NCBI GenBank assembly: GCA_030430165.1 | Contig: JAUIGL010000022.1 | Coordinates: 1 to 64,000 of the forward strand | Reading direction: 5' to 3' | Origin: a bacterium | GTDB lineage: Bacteria > Desulfobacterota > Binatia > HRBIN30 > CADEER01 | Length of the DNA stretch: 64,000 bases | Shown: positions 33,577 through 41,993 of the stretch, piece by piece | How the letters are laid out: each line of letters begins with the position of its first letter | How positions within the stretch are numbered: the stretch's first letter is position 1 | Made by a program: the position numbers and the translations under genes | The notes under the pieces: generated by a model | Told to the model about the DNA's origin: nothing | Database searches by the model: none | The model's input: only the letters and a program-made list of their open reading frames with translations

Positions 33577-35099
33577 GCGCGTCCTCGTGCCGCCGAACGC
33601 CGCTTGCGCGCGGCCGCGGTCTTGCGCTGCGGCGCCTTGCGCCCTGTCGTCTTGCGTCGCGGCGCCTTGCGCTTGGCGGGTTGACGTTTTTCGCCGGTGG
33701 CTGCGCGATAGAGCTCGGCGAAGGACTCTTCGATGCACTCGGCGTAGAAAGCGGGATCGGGCATCATCTCGCGACACGAAGTGAAGCTGATGCTGATGCG
33801 TCCGGAGTAGCTGAAGATCGGATGAATCAGGCCCATCCCGTCCATCACCGGCCCCAGGCCGTACAGCGACACCATGCGCGCACCGGTGAAGTAGAGCGGG
33901 ATCTGCGGTCCGGGAACGTTGGTGATCACCGTGTTGAGGAACGGCCGGATGTTGTTGGCGAGCCCGAGTCGCGTATAGAGACGCGCCGCCAGACCCGCCA
34001 GCGCGCCCGGCAGGAACTGCGTCATGTCGGTCATCGTGCGAGCGCCGACCGCGGCCGCAGCCGCCTTGGAGTTGCGGGTGCCCTCGAAGACCGCCTCGAG
34101 CCGCTTCAGCGGGTCGGCGATGTTGGTGAACAGAGTGACCGACATCGTCGAGATCTTGTTTCCGGCGGTGCCTTTCTCCTCCTCGGAGCGCACCGAAATC
34201 GGCGCCATTGCCACCAGCGAGTCGCGCGGCAGCTCCTCGTGCGCGTGCAGGTAGCGACGCAGCGCGCCGCTGCATACGGTGAGAATGACGTCGTTGACGG
34301 TGGACCCGGGCACCGCTTTGCGGATCGTTCGAATGTCGTCGAGGGAGAAGTCGCGCCCCTCGACGACGCGGTGGCTCGACACCGTGCCATTGAAGCGGGT
34401 GCGCGGCACCGTGCCGGCCCCTTCGACTTCCTCCTGCCCGCCGGTGAGCAGGCTCGCCAGCCCCGGGGCGCGGTGGCCGAGAACCCGGGCAAAGCGGAAC
34501 GGCGAGCGGATGTTGTTGATGGTGGTTCGCGTGGCGAGGTCGAGCAACCCCGGCTCGGGCTCGGGCATCCAGTCGTAGTCGGGAGCCGGCGGCTCTCCAT
34601 TGGGTTCGATGTCGTGCACCGCGGCGGCGAGCTCGGCCCCCGAGACACCGTCGATCGCCGCGTGGTGGATCTTGGTGAACACCGCGAAGCTGCCCTTGGG
34701 GACACCAGCTACGCTGTCCAGGCCCTCGATGACGTACATCTCCCAGAGCGGCTTGTTGAGATCGAGCGGCCGCGCGTGCAGGCGAGCCACCTGGATGCAC
34801 AGCTGGCGCCAGTCGCCGGGATGCGGCAAGGCGATGTGCCGGATGTGGAACTCGAGGTTGAACGCCGGGTCTTCCAGCCAGTAGGGATGGTCGAGATCGA
34901 GTGGCACCTGGACCAGGCGCTGGCGGAAGCAGCGCGCCAAGTGCAGGCGCTTACCGACGTTTTCGAGAATTCCCTTGAAGGTGACACGCCCTCCGGGCGC
35001 GGTGCTTTGGTCGTAGATCGCGAATGATCCGATGTGGGTCGGTGCGGTCGCCGTCTCGAAGTACAGGAACGACGCATCCATGCCGCTGAGCTGCTCCAT
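33573..35099 (-). CDS. Wax ester synthase/diacylglycerol acyltransferase (WS/DGAT) with basic tail
   Basis: A 508-residue bifunctional acyltransferase of the WS/DGAT family, which esterifies fatty alcohols or diacylglycerol with acyl-CoA at the membrane or lipid-droplet surface. The N-terminus is EQLSGMDASFLYFETATAPT. The catalytic HHxxxDG motif is in FTKIHHAAIDGVSGAELAAA near residue 140, and the late PGPQIPLYFTGARM segment is typical. The last ~40 residues are an added Lys/Arg/Ala tail with two 10-residue repeats (RKAPRRKTTG, RKAPQRKTAA). ATG 35099 is chosen since the conserved MEQLSGMD start follows; the longer frame is shadow. It is coupled to the alcohol dehydrogenase. Confidence 0.92.
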   Translation of the reverse strand: MEQLSGMDASFLYFETATAPTHIGSFAIYDQSTAPGGRVTFKGILENVGKRLHLARCFRQRLVQVPLDLDHPYWLEDPAFNLEFHIRHIALPHPGDWRQLCIQVARLHARPLDLNKPLWEMYVIEGLDSVAGVPKGSFAVFTKIHHAAIDGVSGAELAAAVHDIEPNGEPPAPDYDWMPEPEPGLLDLATRTTINNIRSPFRFARVLGHRAPGLASLLTGGQEEVEGAGTVPRTRFNGTVSSHRVVEGRDFSLDDIRTIRKAVPGSTVNDVILTVCSGALRRYLHAHEELPRDSLVAMAPISVRSEEEKGTAGNKISTMSVTLFTNIADPLKRLEAVFEGTRNSKAAAAAVGARTMTDMTQFLPGALAGLAARLYTRLGLANNIRPFLNTVITNVPGPQIPLYFTGARMVSLYGLGPVMDGMGLIHPIFSYSGRISISFTSCREMMPDPAFYAECIEESFAELYRAATGEKRQPAKRKAPRRKTTGRKAPQRKTAAARKRRSAARGRA

Positions 35100-35169
35100 G
35101 CGCAGGCCCCCTTTCGCCCCCGTTCCAACACAGACAGGGGGGAAATGTCGAGCGCCGCATGGGTTTCTC

Positions 35170-36663
35170 TCAGCGCAGCTCGGCCGACAGCCGTTCCAAC
35201 AGCCCGCCAACCTCGGTCGCGGCGCAGGCGCCGTAGATCAATCGATCGGGACGCACCAGCAGTACTTCGTGCTGCTGCAGCAGGGCTCCAATCGGTCCTT
35301 CCTCAGCGGACACGATGGCGAGCACGACCTCGAGCGCCGCGCCGGCCCGTTGCACCGCTTCGCCGATCGCCAGGCGAAATGCCTCGGTCGACACCAGCGA
35401 CCAGCTCGGTCCGACGTGGGCGTCGAACGGCGTCGTGCCCGCACCGTCGAGCACCTCGGTGTGCGGCAACAGGCAACCCGCCGAGGCGCAGGTGTCGGCA
35501 GCGAGCAAGCCCTCGGAGAGGTCGGGCAGAGTCTGGCTGCCGCCGTAGGCGTACTCCTGCAGCCACGCCGGCGGCTCCGGGCCGCCGCGCTGCATCTCGG
35601 CGTAGGCGTCGATCAGCTTGCCGGTGTTGGTCGAGTGCTGAACCATCGCCACCGCCAACGGGCGGCGCTCGGCGGTGTAGGTCTCGAGAATCCGATCCGA
35701 CGCCTGCCCGCCGGCGACCATGGCGAGCTTCCACACCAGGTTCTCTACGTCGCGGATCCCGGTACACAGCCCCTGCCCCATGAAGGGCGGCGTCTGGTGC
35801 GCCGCATCGCCGGCGAGAAAGACCCGCCCCCGCGAGAAGCGCTCGGCGATGGTCGCGTGAAACCGATAGACCACCGCGCGCAGGATCTCACCGGCGTCGC
35901 GCGGCAACCAGGGAGCGAGCAGCTCCCACACGCGATCGCGGTCTTCCATTTCGGCGCGCGTCTCGCCGGGCTTGAGCTGGAACTCCCAGCGTCGCTGGCG
36001 CCCCGGCATCGGAATCACCGTAACCGGGCGGTTCGGATCGCAGACCTGGGTGGCCAGCATCGTCAGCTCGACGTCGCGGGTGAGCTCGAGGTCGACCACC
36101 AACCAGTCGCAGTCGTAGCCGAGGCTGTCCCACGAGATCTCACACGCCCGGCGCACCGAGCTGGTGGCGCCGTCGGCGCCGATCAGCCATCGCGCGTCGA
36201 GCCGCTCGGCAGCGCCGCCGTCGACCGAACGGACGTCGAGCGACACACCGCTCGAGCTTTGCTCGAAGCCCTCCACCTCGCGACCGAGCCGCAGCTCGAC
36301 CTCGGGGAAGCGGTCGAGGCAGCCGCGCACGGCGCGCTCGAGGCCCGGCTGGTCGATGTTGAGGACGGCAGGGTAGCCACTCTCGAGCAAGGTGCCGGGC
36401 GGCAGCTCGAAACCGATGATGCGCTCGCCACCGGCATCGACGAACTCCGCGCCGAGCAGCTCGCGGGTCGCCGGCAGCACCGCGTCGAGCACTCCGGCGT
36501 TGTGCAGGATGCGCTGCGCGTCGTGGTGCAGGCCGGCGGCGCGCGGCAGATCGTAGACGTCCTTCTCGCGGTCGAGCACCACCGCGGAAAGCCCGTAGAC
36601 GCCGCAGAAGTTCGCCGCGACGACCCCCACCGGGCCGCCGCCGACGATCGCAACATCGACCAT
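35170..36663 (-). CDS. FAD-dependent aromatic-ring hydroxylase (MhpA/PheA-like)
   Basis: A 497-residue flavoprotein monooxygenase. The FAD motif MVDVAIVGGGPVGVVAANFC is at the N-terminus. The DG motif WLIGADGATSSVRR is near 165, and the second FAD motif RVFLAGDAAHQTPPFMGQGL near 290. A thioredoxin-like C-terminal domain follows, as in phenol and 3-(3-hydroxyphenyl)propionate hydroxylases. It would add a hydroxyl group to a phenolic ring with NAD(P)H and O2. ATG 36663 follows the FAH stop (TGA at 36667-36665) by one base, so the two genes are coupled. A GTG at 36681 is a less likely start. Confidence 0.88.
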   Translation of the reverse strand: MVDVAIVGGGPVGVVAANFCGVYGLSAVVLDREKDVYDLPRAAGLHHDAQRILHNAGVLDAVLPATRELLGAEFVDAGGERIIGFELPPGTLLESGYPAVLNIDQPGLERAVRGCLDRFPEVELRLGREVEGFEQSSSGVSLDVRSVDGGAAERLDARWLIGADGATSSVRRACEISWDSLGYDCDWLVVDLELTRDVELTMLATQVCDPNRPVTVIPMPGRQRRWEFQLKPGETRAEMEDRDRVWELLAPWLPRDAGEILRAVVYRFHATIAERFSRGRVFLAGDAAHQTPPFMGQGLCTGIRDVENLVWKLAMVAGGQASDRILETYTAERRPLAVAMVQHSTNTGKLIDAYAEMQRGGPEPPAWLQEYAYGGSQTLPDLSEGLLAADTCASAGCLLPHTEVLDGAGTTPFDAHVGPSWSLVSTEAFRLAIGEAVQRAGAALEVVLAIVSAEEGPIGALLQQHEVLLVRPDRLIYGACAATEVGGLLERLSAELR

Positions 36664-36664
36664 C

Positions 36665-37507
36665 TCAGCTGCGCTCGACACAGCCGTTGGTCATCGTCCC
36701 GATCCCCTCGATGATCGAAACCACCGAATCCCCCGGCTGGAGGAAGGTCCCCTTGGTCACGCCGACCCCATCGGGGGTTCCGGTGAAGATCAGGTCGCCC
36801 GGCTCGAGCGTGCAGATGCCGGACAAGTAGGAGACCAGGGTCGGAACATCGAAAATCAGCTCGCTGGTGCGCGACTCCTGCTTGCGCTCGCCGTTGACGT
36901 CGCACGACAGGCCGATGTCGTCCGGGTTGTCGAACTGGTCGACCGAGACGATCATCGGCCCGATCGGACCGTAGGTGTCGAACGACTTGCCGAGATCGAA
37001 GTGCGGCGGCTTGGCGGCGAACTGGGTGGTTCGCTCGGAGATGTCCTGGCCACAGGTCAGGCCGGCGACCGCGCCCCAGACATCCTCCTTGGCGATGTCG
37101 CGGCCGCGTTTGCCGATGACGACCACCAGCTCGACCTCCCAATCGCTGGTCGGACCGTACAACACGATGTCGTCGGTCGGGCCGACCAAGCAGCTCGGGA
37201 ACTTGGTGAAGGTCACCGGCGAGGTCGGTAGATCCATGCCCGACTCGGCGGCGTGCGCCTTGTAGTTGAGGCCGATGCCAAACACCTTCTGCGGCCGCGG
37301 CACGCACAAACCGAGCGGAGCCGCTTCGAGCGCGCCATCGGGCGCGCCCGCGAGTCCGGCCGCGATCTCGTGCAGCTCGGCGTTGCGGGCAATCGCTTGC
37401 ATCGGATCGGACGAGATCTTGCCGCCGCTGTGCCGTTCCAGGTCGTACACTCCGCCGTTGGCGACCAGCACTGCCCGCTGGTTCACACATCCGAGATTAA
37501 ACGCCAT
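36665..37507 (-). CDS. Fumarylacetoacetate hydrolase (FAH) family protein
   Basis: A 280-residue FAH-family enzyme. The catalytic domain shows VFGIGLNYKAHAAESGMDLP, the metal-binding pattern SDWEVELVVVIGKRGRDIAK (Glu ligands), and GDLIFTGTPDGVGVTKGTFL near residue 245. The family includes fumarylacetoacetate hydrolase, 2-oxohepta-3-ene-1,7-dioate hydratase/isomerase and acylpyruvases, all acting late in aromatic ring-cleavage pathways. Its place between a TetR regulator and a ring hydroxylase supports a C-C hydrolase or isomerase role. ATG 37507 has a full AAGGAGGA site at 37513-37520, preceded by a small hairpin (37521-37537). Confidence 0.9.
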   Translation of the reverse strand: MAFNLGCVNQRAVLVANGGVYDLERHSGGKISSDPMQAIARNAELHEIAAGLAGAPDGALEAAPLGLCVPRPQKVFGIGLNYKAHAAESGMDLPTSPVTFTKFPSCLVGPTDDIVLYGPTSDWEVELVVVIGKRGRDIAKEDVWGAVAGLTCGQDISERTTQFAAKPPHFDLGKSFDTYGPIGPMIVSVDQFDNPDDIGLSCDVNGERKQESRTSELIFDVPTLVSYLSGICTLEPGDLIFTGTPDGVGVTKGTFLQPGDSVVSIIEGIGTMTNGCVERS

Positions 37508-37579
37508 TCCTGTCCTCCTTGAACCCGCTTCGGGTTCGGCTTGCTTGAAAGGTCCAAAGGCGCGCGCCGCGACCAGCCA

Positions 37580-38236
37580 TCAACGCGCGAGGCGGCGCAG
37601 CTTGCGGTGAGCGATCTGGCGCGCCTCTTCCCTCTCGACGCCGAGCAGCCGCAGCACGTGTTCGACCGCATCGTCGAGATCTTCTTCACTCAACTTGTTC
37701 TCGATACTCGCCGCCATCACCGCGACGAAGGCGCCGGAGATGAGAAGACGCACGACTTCGTGGTTGTGGACGTGAAACCTGCCCGCGCGGACGCCGGCGA
37801 TCGCGTCTCGCATGCCGCTCTCGCCGAGCCCTTCGTACAACCGCTCCTGCGGCAGCCCCGACTTCAGGACGAACCACCGGCACAGCGGGTCGCTGGTCAG
37901 CTCGCGCAAACCGAGCCGCATTCCGGTGGCCATCACCTCTGCCGGATCGTCGATCTTCACCAGCGAGCGATCGATTCTCTGGTTCAGCTGCTTGGTGCGC
38001 GCCCGGGCGATCGGCACCAGCACGTCGTGCTTGCTCTCGAAGTGGTGGTAGAAGGACCGCCGCGCGATATCCGCGGCCTCGGCGATGTCGTCGATGGTGA
38101 CGCCGTCCACCCCGCGCTCGGTCATCAGCTTCTCGGCTACCTCGAGAATCCGCTGGCGAACCCGCGCCCGGCGCCGGGCGACGCGCCCTTGCGCCGGCGG
38201 CGCGCCGGCTGCCTCTTGCCTCGCTCCCTCGACCAT
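37580..38236 (-). CDS. TetR/AcrR family transcriptional regulator
   Basis: A 218-residue regulator with the TetR-type N-terminal helix-turn-helix: RQRILEVAEKLMTERGVDGV, then TIDDIAEAADIARRSFYHHF at about residues 47-66. It is followed by an all-helical ligand/dimer domain of normal length. The N-terminal ~20 residues are Arg/Pro-rich. ATG 38236 is preferred over GTG 38254. A perfect 19-base palindrome lies directly upstream (38258-38276), between this gene and the divergent VOC gene, so autoregulation and control of both sides are likely. The FAH gene begins 72 bases downstream. Confidence 0.9.
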   Translation of the reverse strand: MVEGARQEAAGAPPAQGRVARRRARVRQRILEVAEKLMTERGVDGVTIDDIAEAADIARRSFYHHFESKHDVLVPIARARTKQLNQRIDRSLVKIDDPAEVMATGMRLGLRELTSDPLCRWFVLKSGLPQERLYEGLGESGMRDAIAGVRAGRFHVHNHEVVRLLISGAFVAVMAASIENKLSEEDLDDAVEHVLRLLGVEREEARQIAHRKLRRLAR

Positions 38237-38257
38237 GCGGCCAATCCGTAGCACAAG

Positions 38258-38276
38258 ACTTGCACTCAGTGCAAGT
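38258..38276. promoter_or_regulatory. TetR operator candidate (19-bp perfect dyad)
   Basis: ACTTGCACTCAGTGCAAGT has perfect 9-base arms around one central base. It lies in the 77-base space between the divergent TetR and VOC genes. A partial half-site (AATGCAATT) follows at 38285-38293. Its position and symmetry are those of a TetR-family operator controlling both promoters. Confidence 0.75.
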
Positions 38277-38313
38277 ATGCGCTAAATGCAATTCCACCCG
38301 ACAGGAGGAAACT

Positions 38314-38856
38314 ATGAAGCTGCGTTGGTCCCATGCCGTCATCTACGTACGCGATCTCGAGGCGATGATCGCCTTCTACCGTGACGTCCTCGGTTTCGAG
38401 GTCAGTGATCGCGGCCCGCTCGCCCCCGGGGCGGACATCCAGATCGCCTTCCTGTCCCAGGTCGGCAGCGATCACCATCAACTCGCCTTCGCGGCAGTGC
38501 GCGGCGACGGTCCGTCGACGACCCTCGATCACATGGCCTTCCGCGTCGAGTCCTTCGCCGACGTCAAAGCGATGGCGGAAAAGCTCGAGAAAGACGGACG
38601 CGCCGCCGATGTCCACGGTCTCAACCACGGCAACGCATGGTCGGTCTACTTCAAGGATCCCGAAGGCAATGGTCTCGAAGTCTTCTGCGACTCCCCCTTC
38701 GGCGTGCAGCAGCCACAGGTCAAGCCTCTGGAGCTTTCGATGAGCGAAGAGGAGCTCTTCGCGCACACGGTGAAGGAGTTCGGCGACGAGCCCGGGTTCA
38801 TGCCCGCCGACGAGTTCTACGCCGCTCATCGCAAGCGACTCGACGACGAAGGCTGA
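38314..38856 (+). CDS. VOC-superfamily protein, one-domain extradiol-dioxygenase-like
   Basis: A 180-residue vicinal-oxygen-chelate protein with two beta-alpha-beta-beta-beta units. The presumed metal ligands are His7 (WSHAVIYVRDLE), His73 (TTLDHMAFRVES) and Glu122 (GNGLEVFCDSP), the 2-His-1-carboxylate set. His54/55 and Tyr112 lie at positions compatible with the acid-base His and Tyr of type I extradiol dioxygenases (the Tyr-to-Glu spacing is ten). It could therefore cleave a catechol-type ring, or it may be a glyoxalase-like enzyme. ATG 38314 has AGGAGG at 38303-38308. It is divergent from the TetR gene across a palindromic operator. Confidence 0.8.
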   Translation: MKLRWSHAVIYVRDLEAMIAFYRDVLGFEVSDRGPLAPGADIQIAFLSQVGSDHHQLAFAAVRGDGPSTTLDHMAFRVESFADVKAMAEKLEKDGRAADVHGLNHGNAWSVYFKDPEGNGLEVFCDSPFGVQQPQVKPLELSMSEEELFAHTVKEFGDEPGFMPADEFYAAHRKRLDDEG

Positions 38857-38883
38857 CCGCCCTCCCCCGAAAGGCGTCCGCCT

Positions 38884-41169
38884 TCAGCTGGCGATCATGC
38901 GCCGCGCCATGCGGTGGGCCAGCCCGTAGACGGTGAAGCAGGGATTGGCGCCGAGCGAAGTCGGAAAGGTCGACGAATCGGCGATGTACAGACCGTCGAC
39001 GTCCCACGAGCGGCCGTCCGAGTCGACCACGTCGCGACTCGGGTCCTCGCCCAGCCGACACCCTCCCATCGGGTGACCGCTGGTGATCAGCGGCGGGTCC
39101 TTCTCCATGCGGCGCATGGTGAGCTTGTCGTCGACTTCCGACTCGCCGGCGAGAATGAACGGCTGTACGTCGCTGAAGAATACGCGCCGCGCGCCGGCGG
39201 CGAACATCAACCGCGCGCTCGTCTTCATCGCTTCGAGCAGGCGCGGCCGATCGACCTCGGCGAGATCGTACTCGAATGACTTCGGCCCCACTCGCCCGAC
39301 CGCCTGGTCGCGCAACAAGATCGCGACGGTCATCGTCTGGTTGAACTTGCGCATCAGATCGGCGTGCCCCTGCGGCGACTCGAAGGGCATCAGCTGCGCG
39401 TGCACCATCGGGTGGTTGAAGATCCCCTCGACGGCGAACTTGATGTGGTCGCTCGACGGATCGCCCGCACCGCCGCCCTCGTACTCCTTGACGTAGTAGC
39501 TCATCGGCGGCCCGCCCGCCGAAGGATAGAAGGCGCGGTCCATCTCGCCGTACAGGGTCACCGGAGCATGCGTCGACAGGCCCGCACCGATCGACGCCTG
39601 CGCCCCGCGGTGCCGCCGGATCGCGTCGACACCACTGCGCAACAGCACCCGCGGCGAATCCAACGGTCCGGCGCACAACACCACCCGCTTCGCCCGCACC
39701 TCCAACTTGCCGCGCACCGGGCCGCGCTTGTCCTGCAGAGTCGCCCGCACTCCGACGACGCGTTCGCCGCGGCCGTCCACCGGCTCCGCCAGCTTGTCGA
39801 GGATCAGCTCGTCGACCCGACAGTCGGCAATCACCTGGGCGCCGTTCTGCGCCGCCTTGGGCAGCAACACGTTGAGCGGGGTCAGCTTGCGGTTGTAGCG
39901 GCACCCCATGTCGCAGTAACCGCAACCGATGCACTGATGCGCGTTGCGATGGGCGATGCCGTGGTGGCGGCAACCGAGCGCCCGAGCGCCCCGGCGCAAC
40001 ATCCCGTTGTTGCCGGTGATCTGCACCCCGTCGACCGCCTGGATACGCAACTGGCGGCGTACCGCGTCGAAATGCGGCTGGAGATCGGCGCGCGAGAAGC
40101 GGACCCCGAAGTCGGCCTGCCATTCGTCGATGACCGGCCCGGGCGTCTCGAACGCCAGCGCGTGGTTGATGGTGGCGGAGCCGCCCACCAGGCTGCCGCG
40201 AACGATGGTCGACGACATGGTCGGGATCTGCTGGTCCACCGCCTTGAGATCGACCGCCGAAAACTCGACATCGTAGAGCGCCGGGACCATCTCGATCTCG
40301 CGCTGCGAGAACTCTCTCGGCTCGACGAAATGGCCCTTTTCCAGAACCAACACCCGCTGATCGGTGTCGGCGGCGAGCTCCGCCGCGACCACCGCCCCGC
40401 CGGCGCCGGAGCCGACGACGACGCAATCGGTTTCGACGACGAATCGATCCTGCTCGCGCCGCAGCGTCCCGGCGCGCAACTTCGACTCGAGGGTGTCGGC
40501 GCGCAGAACGTTGTCGCGTAGTGCCGCCATCCCCTGCTCGATCTCCACCGCCATGTCGAAGCCAGTCGGCGACTCGCGGTCGGCCATCGAGTTTTCGGGA
40601 TCCGACAGCCATGGCCCCGGGTAGCCGATCGAACGCCAGGCCACCTTCTCGTTGGTGTACACGGGCGGCATCGCCAGCGCCTTGGCCCCCTGAAAGATCG
40701 AACGCAGCGCCTTGAGCTTGCTGTCGCGCAGGCGCGCGAAGAAACGGCTGGCGTCCTCGTCGCTCAGGCGGCGCAGCTGGAAGGTCGGAAGCCCCCAGCT
40801 CGAGAAGAACAACGGCATCAGCGTCGGCAAGCGATTGACCGCGTCGAGCAGGAGCACCCCGTTTGCAGCGAAGTCCTGCCCCGATTCGAACAGAAAAGTC
40901 TCGAAAGCGCCGACCAGGTCGTAGTCCGGATCCTGCTCGCCGATCGCCCGGCGCAGCTCTCCTTGTGCCGGCACGAAGGCGTTGATCATCTTCAACAACG
41001 CCTCGCGCTGCGTCTGGTCGAGCATGCCGACACCGCCGTCGCCGACCGGCTGCAACGCGCCGGCGGCCGGGCGTGCCAACGCACCGGCCTGAACCGCCAG
41101 CGCCGCCGTCGCGGCGCGGCGAACGAAAGACAGAAACTGGCGTCGGTTCATGCTCTCTGCGCGCGCCAT
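38884..41169 (-). CDS. GMC family oxidoreductase with gluconate-dehydrogenase-subunit-3-like N-terminus
   Basis: A 761-residue flavoprotein. A Tat-like signal is near the start (MNRRQFLSFVRRAATAALAV). Residues ~50-230 form a helical domain resembling the small subunit 3 of gluconate 2-dehydrogenase (DQTQREALLKMINAFVPA). The GMC part starts at CVVVGSGAGGAVVAAELA (near 250), contains CIGCGYCDMGC (near 413, four Cys spaced like an iron-sulfur site), and ends with SGHPMGGCRLG and NPCFTVYGLAHRMARRM (His/Asn catalytic region). It probably oxidises an alcohol or sterol-like substrate in the periplasm. ATG 41169 has GAGG five bases upstream and overlaps the cytochrome ribosomal exit region. Confidence 0.87.
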   Translation of the reverse strand: MARAESMNRRQFLSFVRRAATAALAVQAGALARPAAGALQPVGDGGVGMLDQTQREALLKMINAFVPAQGELRRAIGEQDPDYDLVGAFETFLFESGQDFAANGVLLLDAVNRLPTLMPLFFSSWGLPTFQLRRLSDEDASRFFARLRDSKLKALRSIFQGAKALAMPPVYTNEKVAWRSIGYPGPWLSDPENSMADRESPTGFDMAVEIEQGMAALRDNVLRADTLESKLRAGTLRREQDRFVVETDCVVVGSGAGGAVVAAELAADTDQRVLVLEKGHFVEPREFSQREIEMVPALYDVEFSAVDLKAVDQQIPTMSSTIVRGSLVGGSATINHALAFETPGPVIDEWQADFGVRFSRADLQPHFDAVRRQLRIQAVDGVQITGNNGMLRRGARALGCRHHGIAHRNAHQCIGCGYCDMGCRYNRKLTPLNVLLPKAAQNGAQVIADCRVDELILDKLAEPVDGRGERVVGVRATLQDKRGPVRGKLEVRAKRVVLCAGPLDSPRVLLRSGVDAIRRHRGAQASIGAGLSTHAPVTLYGEMDRAFYPSAGGPPMSYYVKEYEGGGAGDPSSDHIKFAVEGIFNHPMVHAQLMPFESPQGHADLMRKFNQTMTVAILLRDQAVGRVGPKSFEYDLAEVDRPRLLEAMKTSARLMFAAGARRVFFSDVQPFILAGESEVDDKLTMRRMEKDPPLITSGHPMGGCRLGEDPSRDVVDSDGRSWDVDGLYIADSSTFPTSLGANPCFTVYGLAHRMARRMIAS

Positions 41170-41176
41170 CTCTCCC

Positions 41177-41797
41177 TCATTCCACAGCAAACGAATGCGA
41201 CGTCACGGTCTGACCGACCAGCGTCGTATCCTGCTCGACGTGGCAGCCGATGCAGCGATTGCCCTCGGCCTCGAGCTCGAAGTGATCGACCAGCCCCGAG
41301 TGACAGCTTTCGCAGAACCCCGCTCCGCGCACCGACCCCAGAGAGAGCGCGTGTTGGTCATAGTGACAAGCGGCGCACAGGCGACCGTCCTCGGCTTCGC
41401 CCGAGCGGCGCACGAAGCGCTCGCCGGCGCGAAAGCCTTGCGCCCGCAGCGCCTGCGGCGAGATCTCCGCGCCGACCAGCACCGCCGTCTCAGCGTGCGC
41501 ACTGAGCGCGTTCTGCTGGTACTCGGCGAGGTGACAGCTACCGCAGGTAGCGTCGTTCACCGCGACCTCGAAGTCGGGGTGGCCGCCGCCGCGGTGGCAC
41601 TGACCGCAGGCGATGTTCTTGGCGCCGTGCGGACCCGCAGCATGGCGCGCTTCGATGTCGGAGTGGCAGGTCGCGCAATCCGCCTCGGCAATCGGCGCGC
41701 CCGGCGAAGCCTCGCCCCAGGGGTCGGCGCCGCGCAAGGCGAAGCAACCGACGACAAGCCAAGAGGCTCCGAGGATACACAGACTCTTTCGCAGCAT
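41177..41797 (-). CDS. Six-haem c-type cytochrome lipoprotein
   Basis: A 206-residue protein with a lipoprotein-like signal (LCILGASWLVVGC) and six CxxCH haem-binding motifs in order: CATCH, CGQCH, CGSCH, CAACH, CESCH and CIGCH. It belongs to the multihaem cytochromes (cytochrome c554/NrfB-like spacing), functioning as a periplasmic electron carrier or in decahaem-like chains. Its stop codon (41179-41177) lies 8 bases before the GMC start and inside that gene's ribosome site, so it is upstream partner in the same transcript. It would accept electrons from the GMC flavoprotein; that link is inference. No catalytic ligand set is evident. Confidence 0.87.
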   Translation of the reverse strand: MLRKSLCILGASWLVVGCFALRGADPWGEASPGAPIAEADCATCHSDIEARHAAGPHGAKNIACGQCHRGGGHPDFEVAVNDATCGSCHLAEYQQNALSAHAETAVLVGAEISPQALRAQGFRAGERFVRRSGEAEDGRLCAACHYDQHALSLGSVRGAGFCESCHSGLVDHFELEAEGNRCIGCHVEQDTTLVGQTVTSHSFAVE

Positions 41798-41908
41798 CCG
41801 TACCGCAACCCTCCAGTACTTCGACCACCATGCTCCGGATCAGGGCTTCGACACTCTAGTGGAAAACGGGAGGCCGGTTCCAGAGCCGCGGCCCTGGCCC
41901 AGATTGCG

Positions 41909-41935
41909 TCCCCCCTTGCCAAGGGGGGACTTCAG
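41909..41935. repeat. CCCCTTGCCAAGGGG hairpin repeat (family E), copy 1
   Basis: A 9-bp stem TCCCCCCTT / AAGGGGGGA with loop GCC (41909-41929) is followed by CTTCAG. All 27 bases are the exact reverse complement of 55446-55472. It lies downstream of the minus-strand SDR gene and upstream of the cytochrome gene. A small second hairpin GAATGC-GCATTC is at 41952-41969. Confidence 0.75.
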
Positions 41936-41993
41936 TTTGGTAAGCAGGGGGAATGCCGAGAAGCATTCGCATAGGCGAAGGCCCGCCGCCCCC

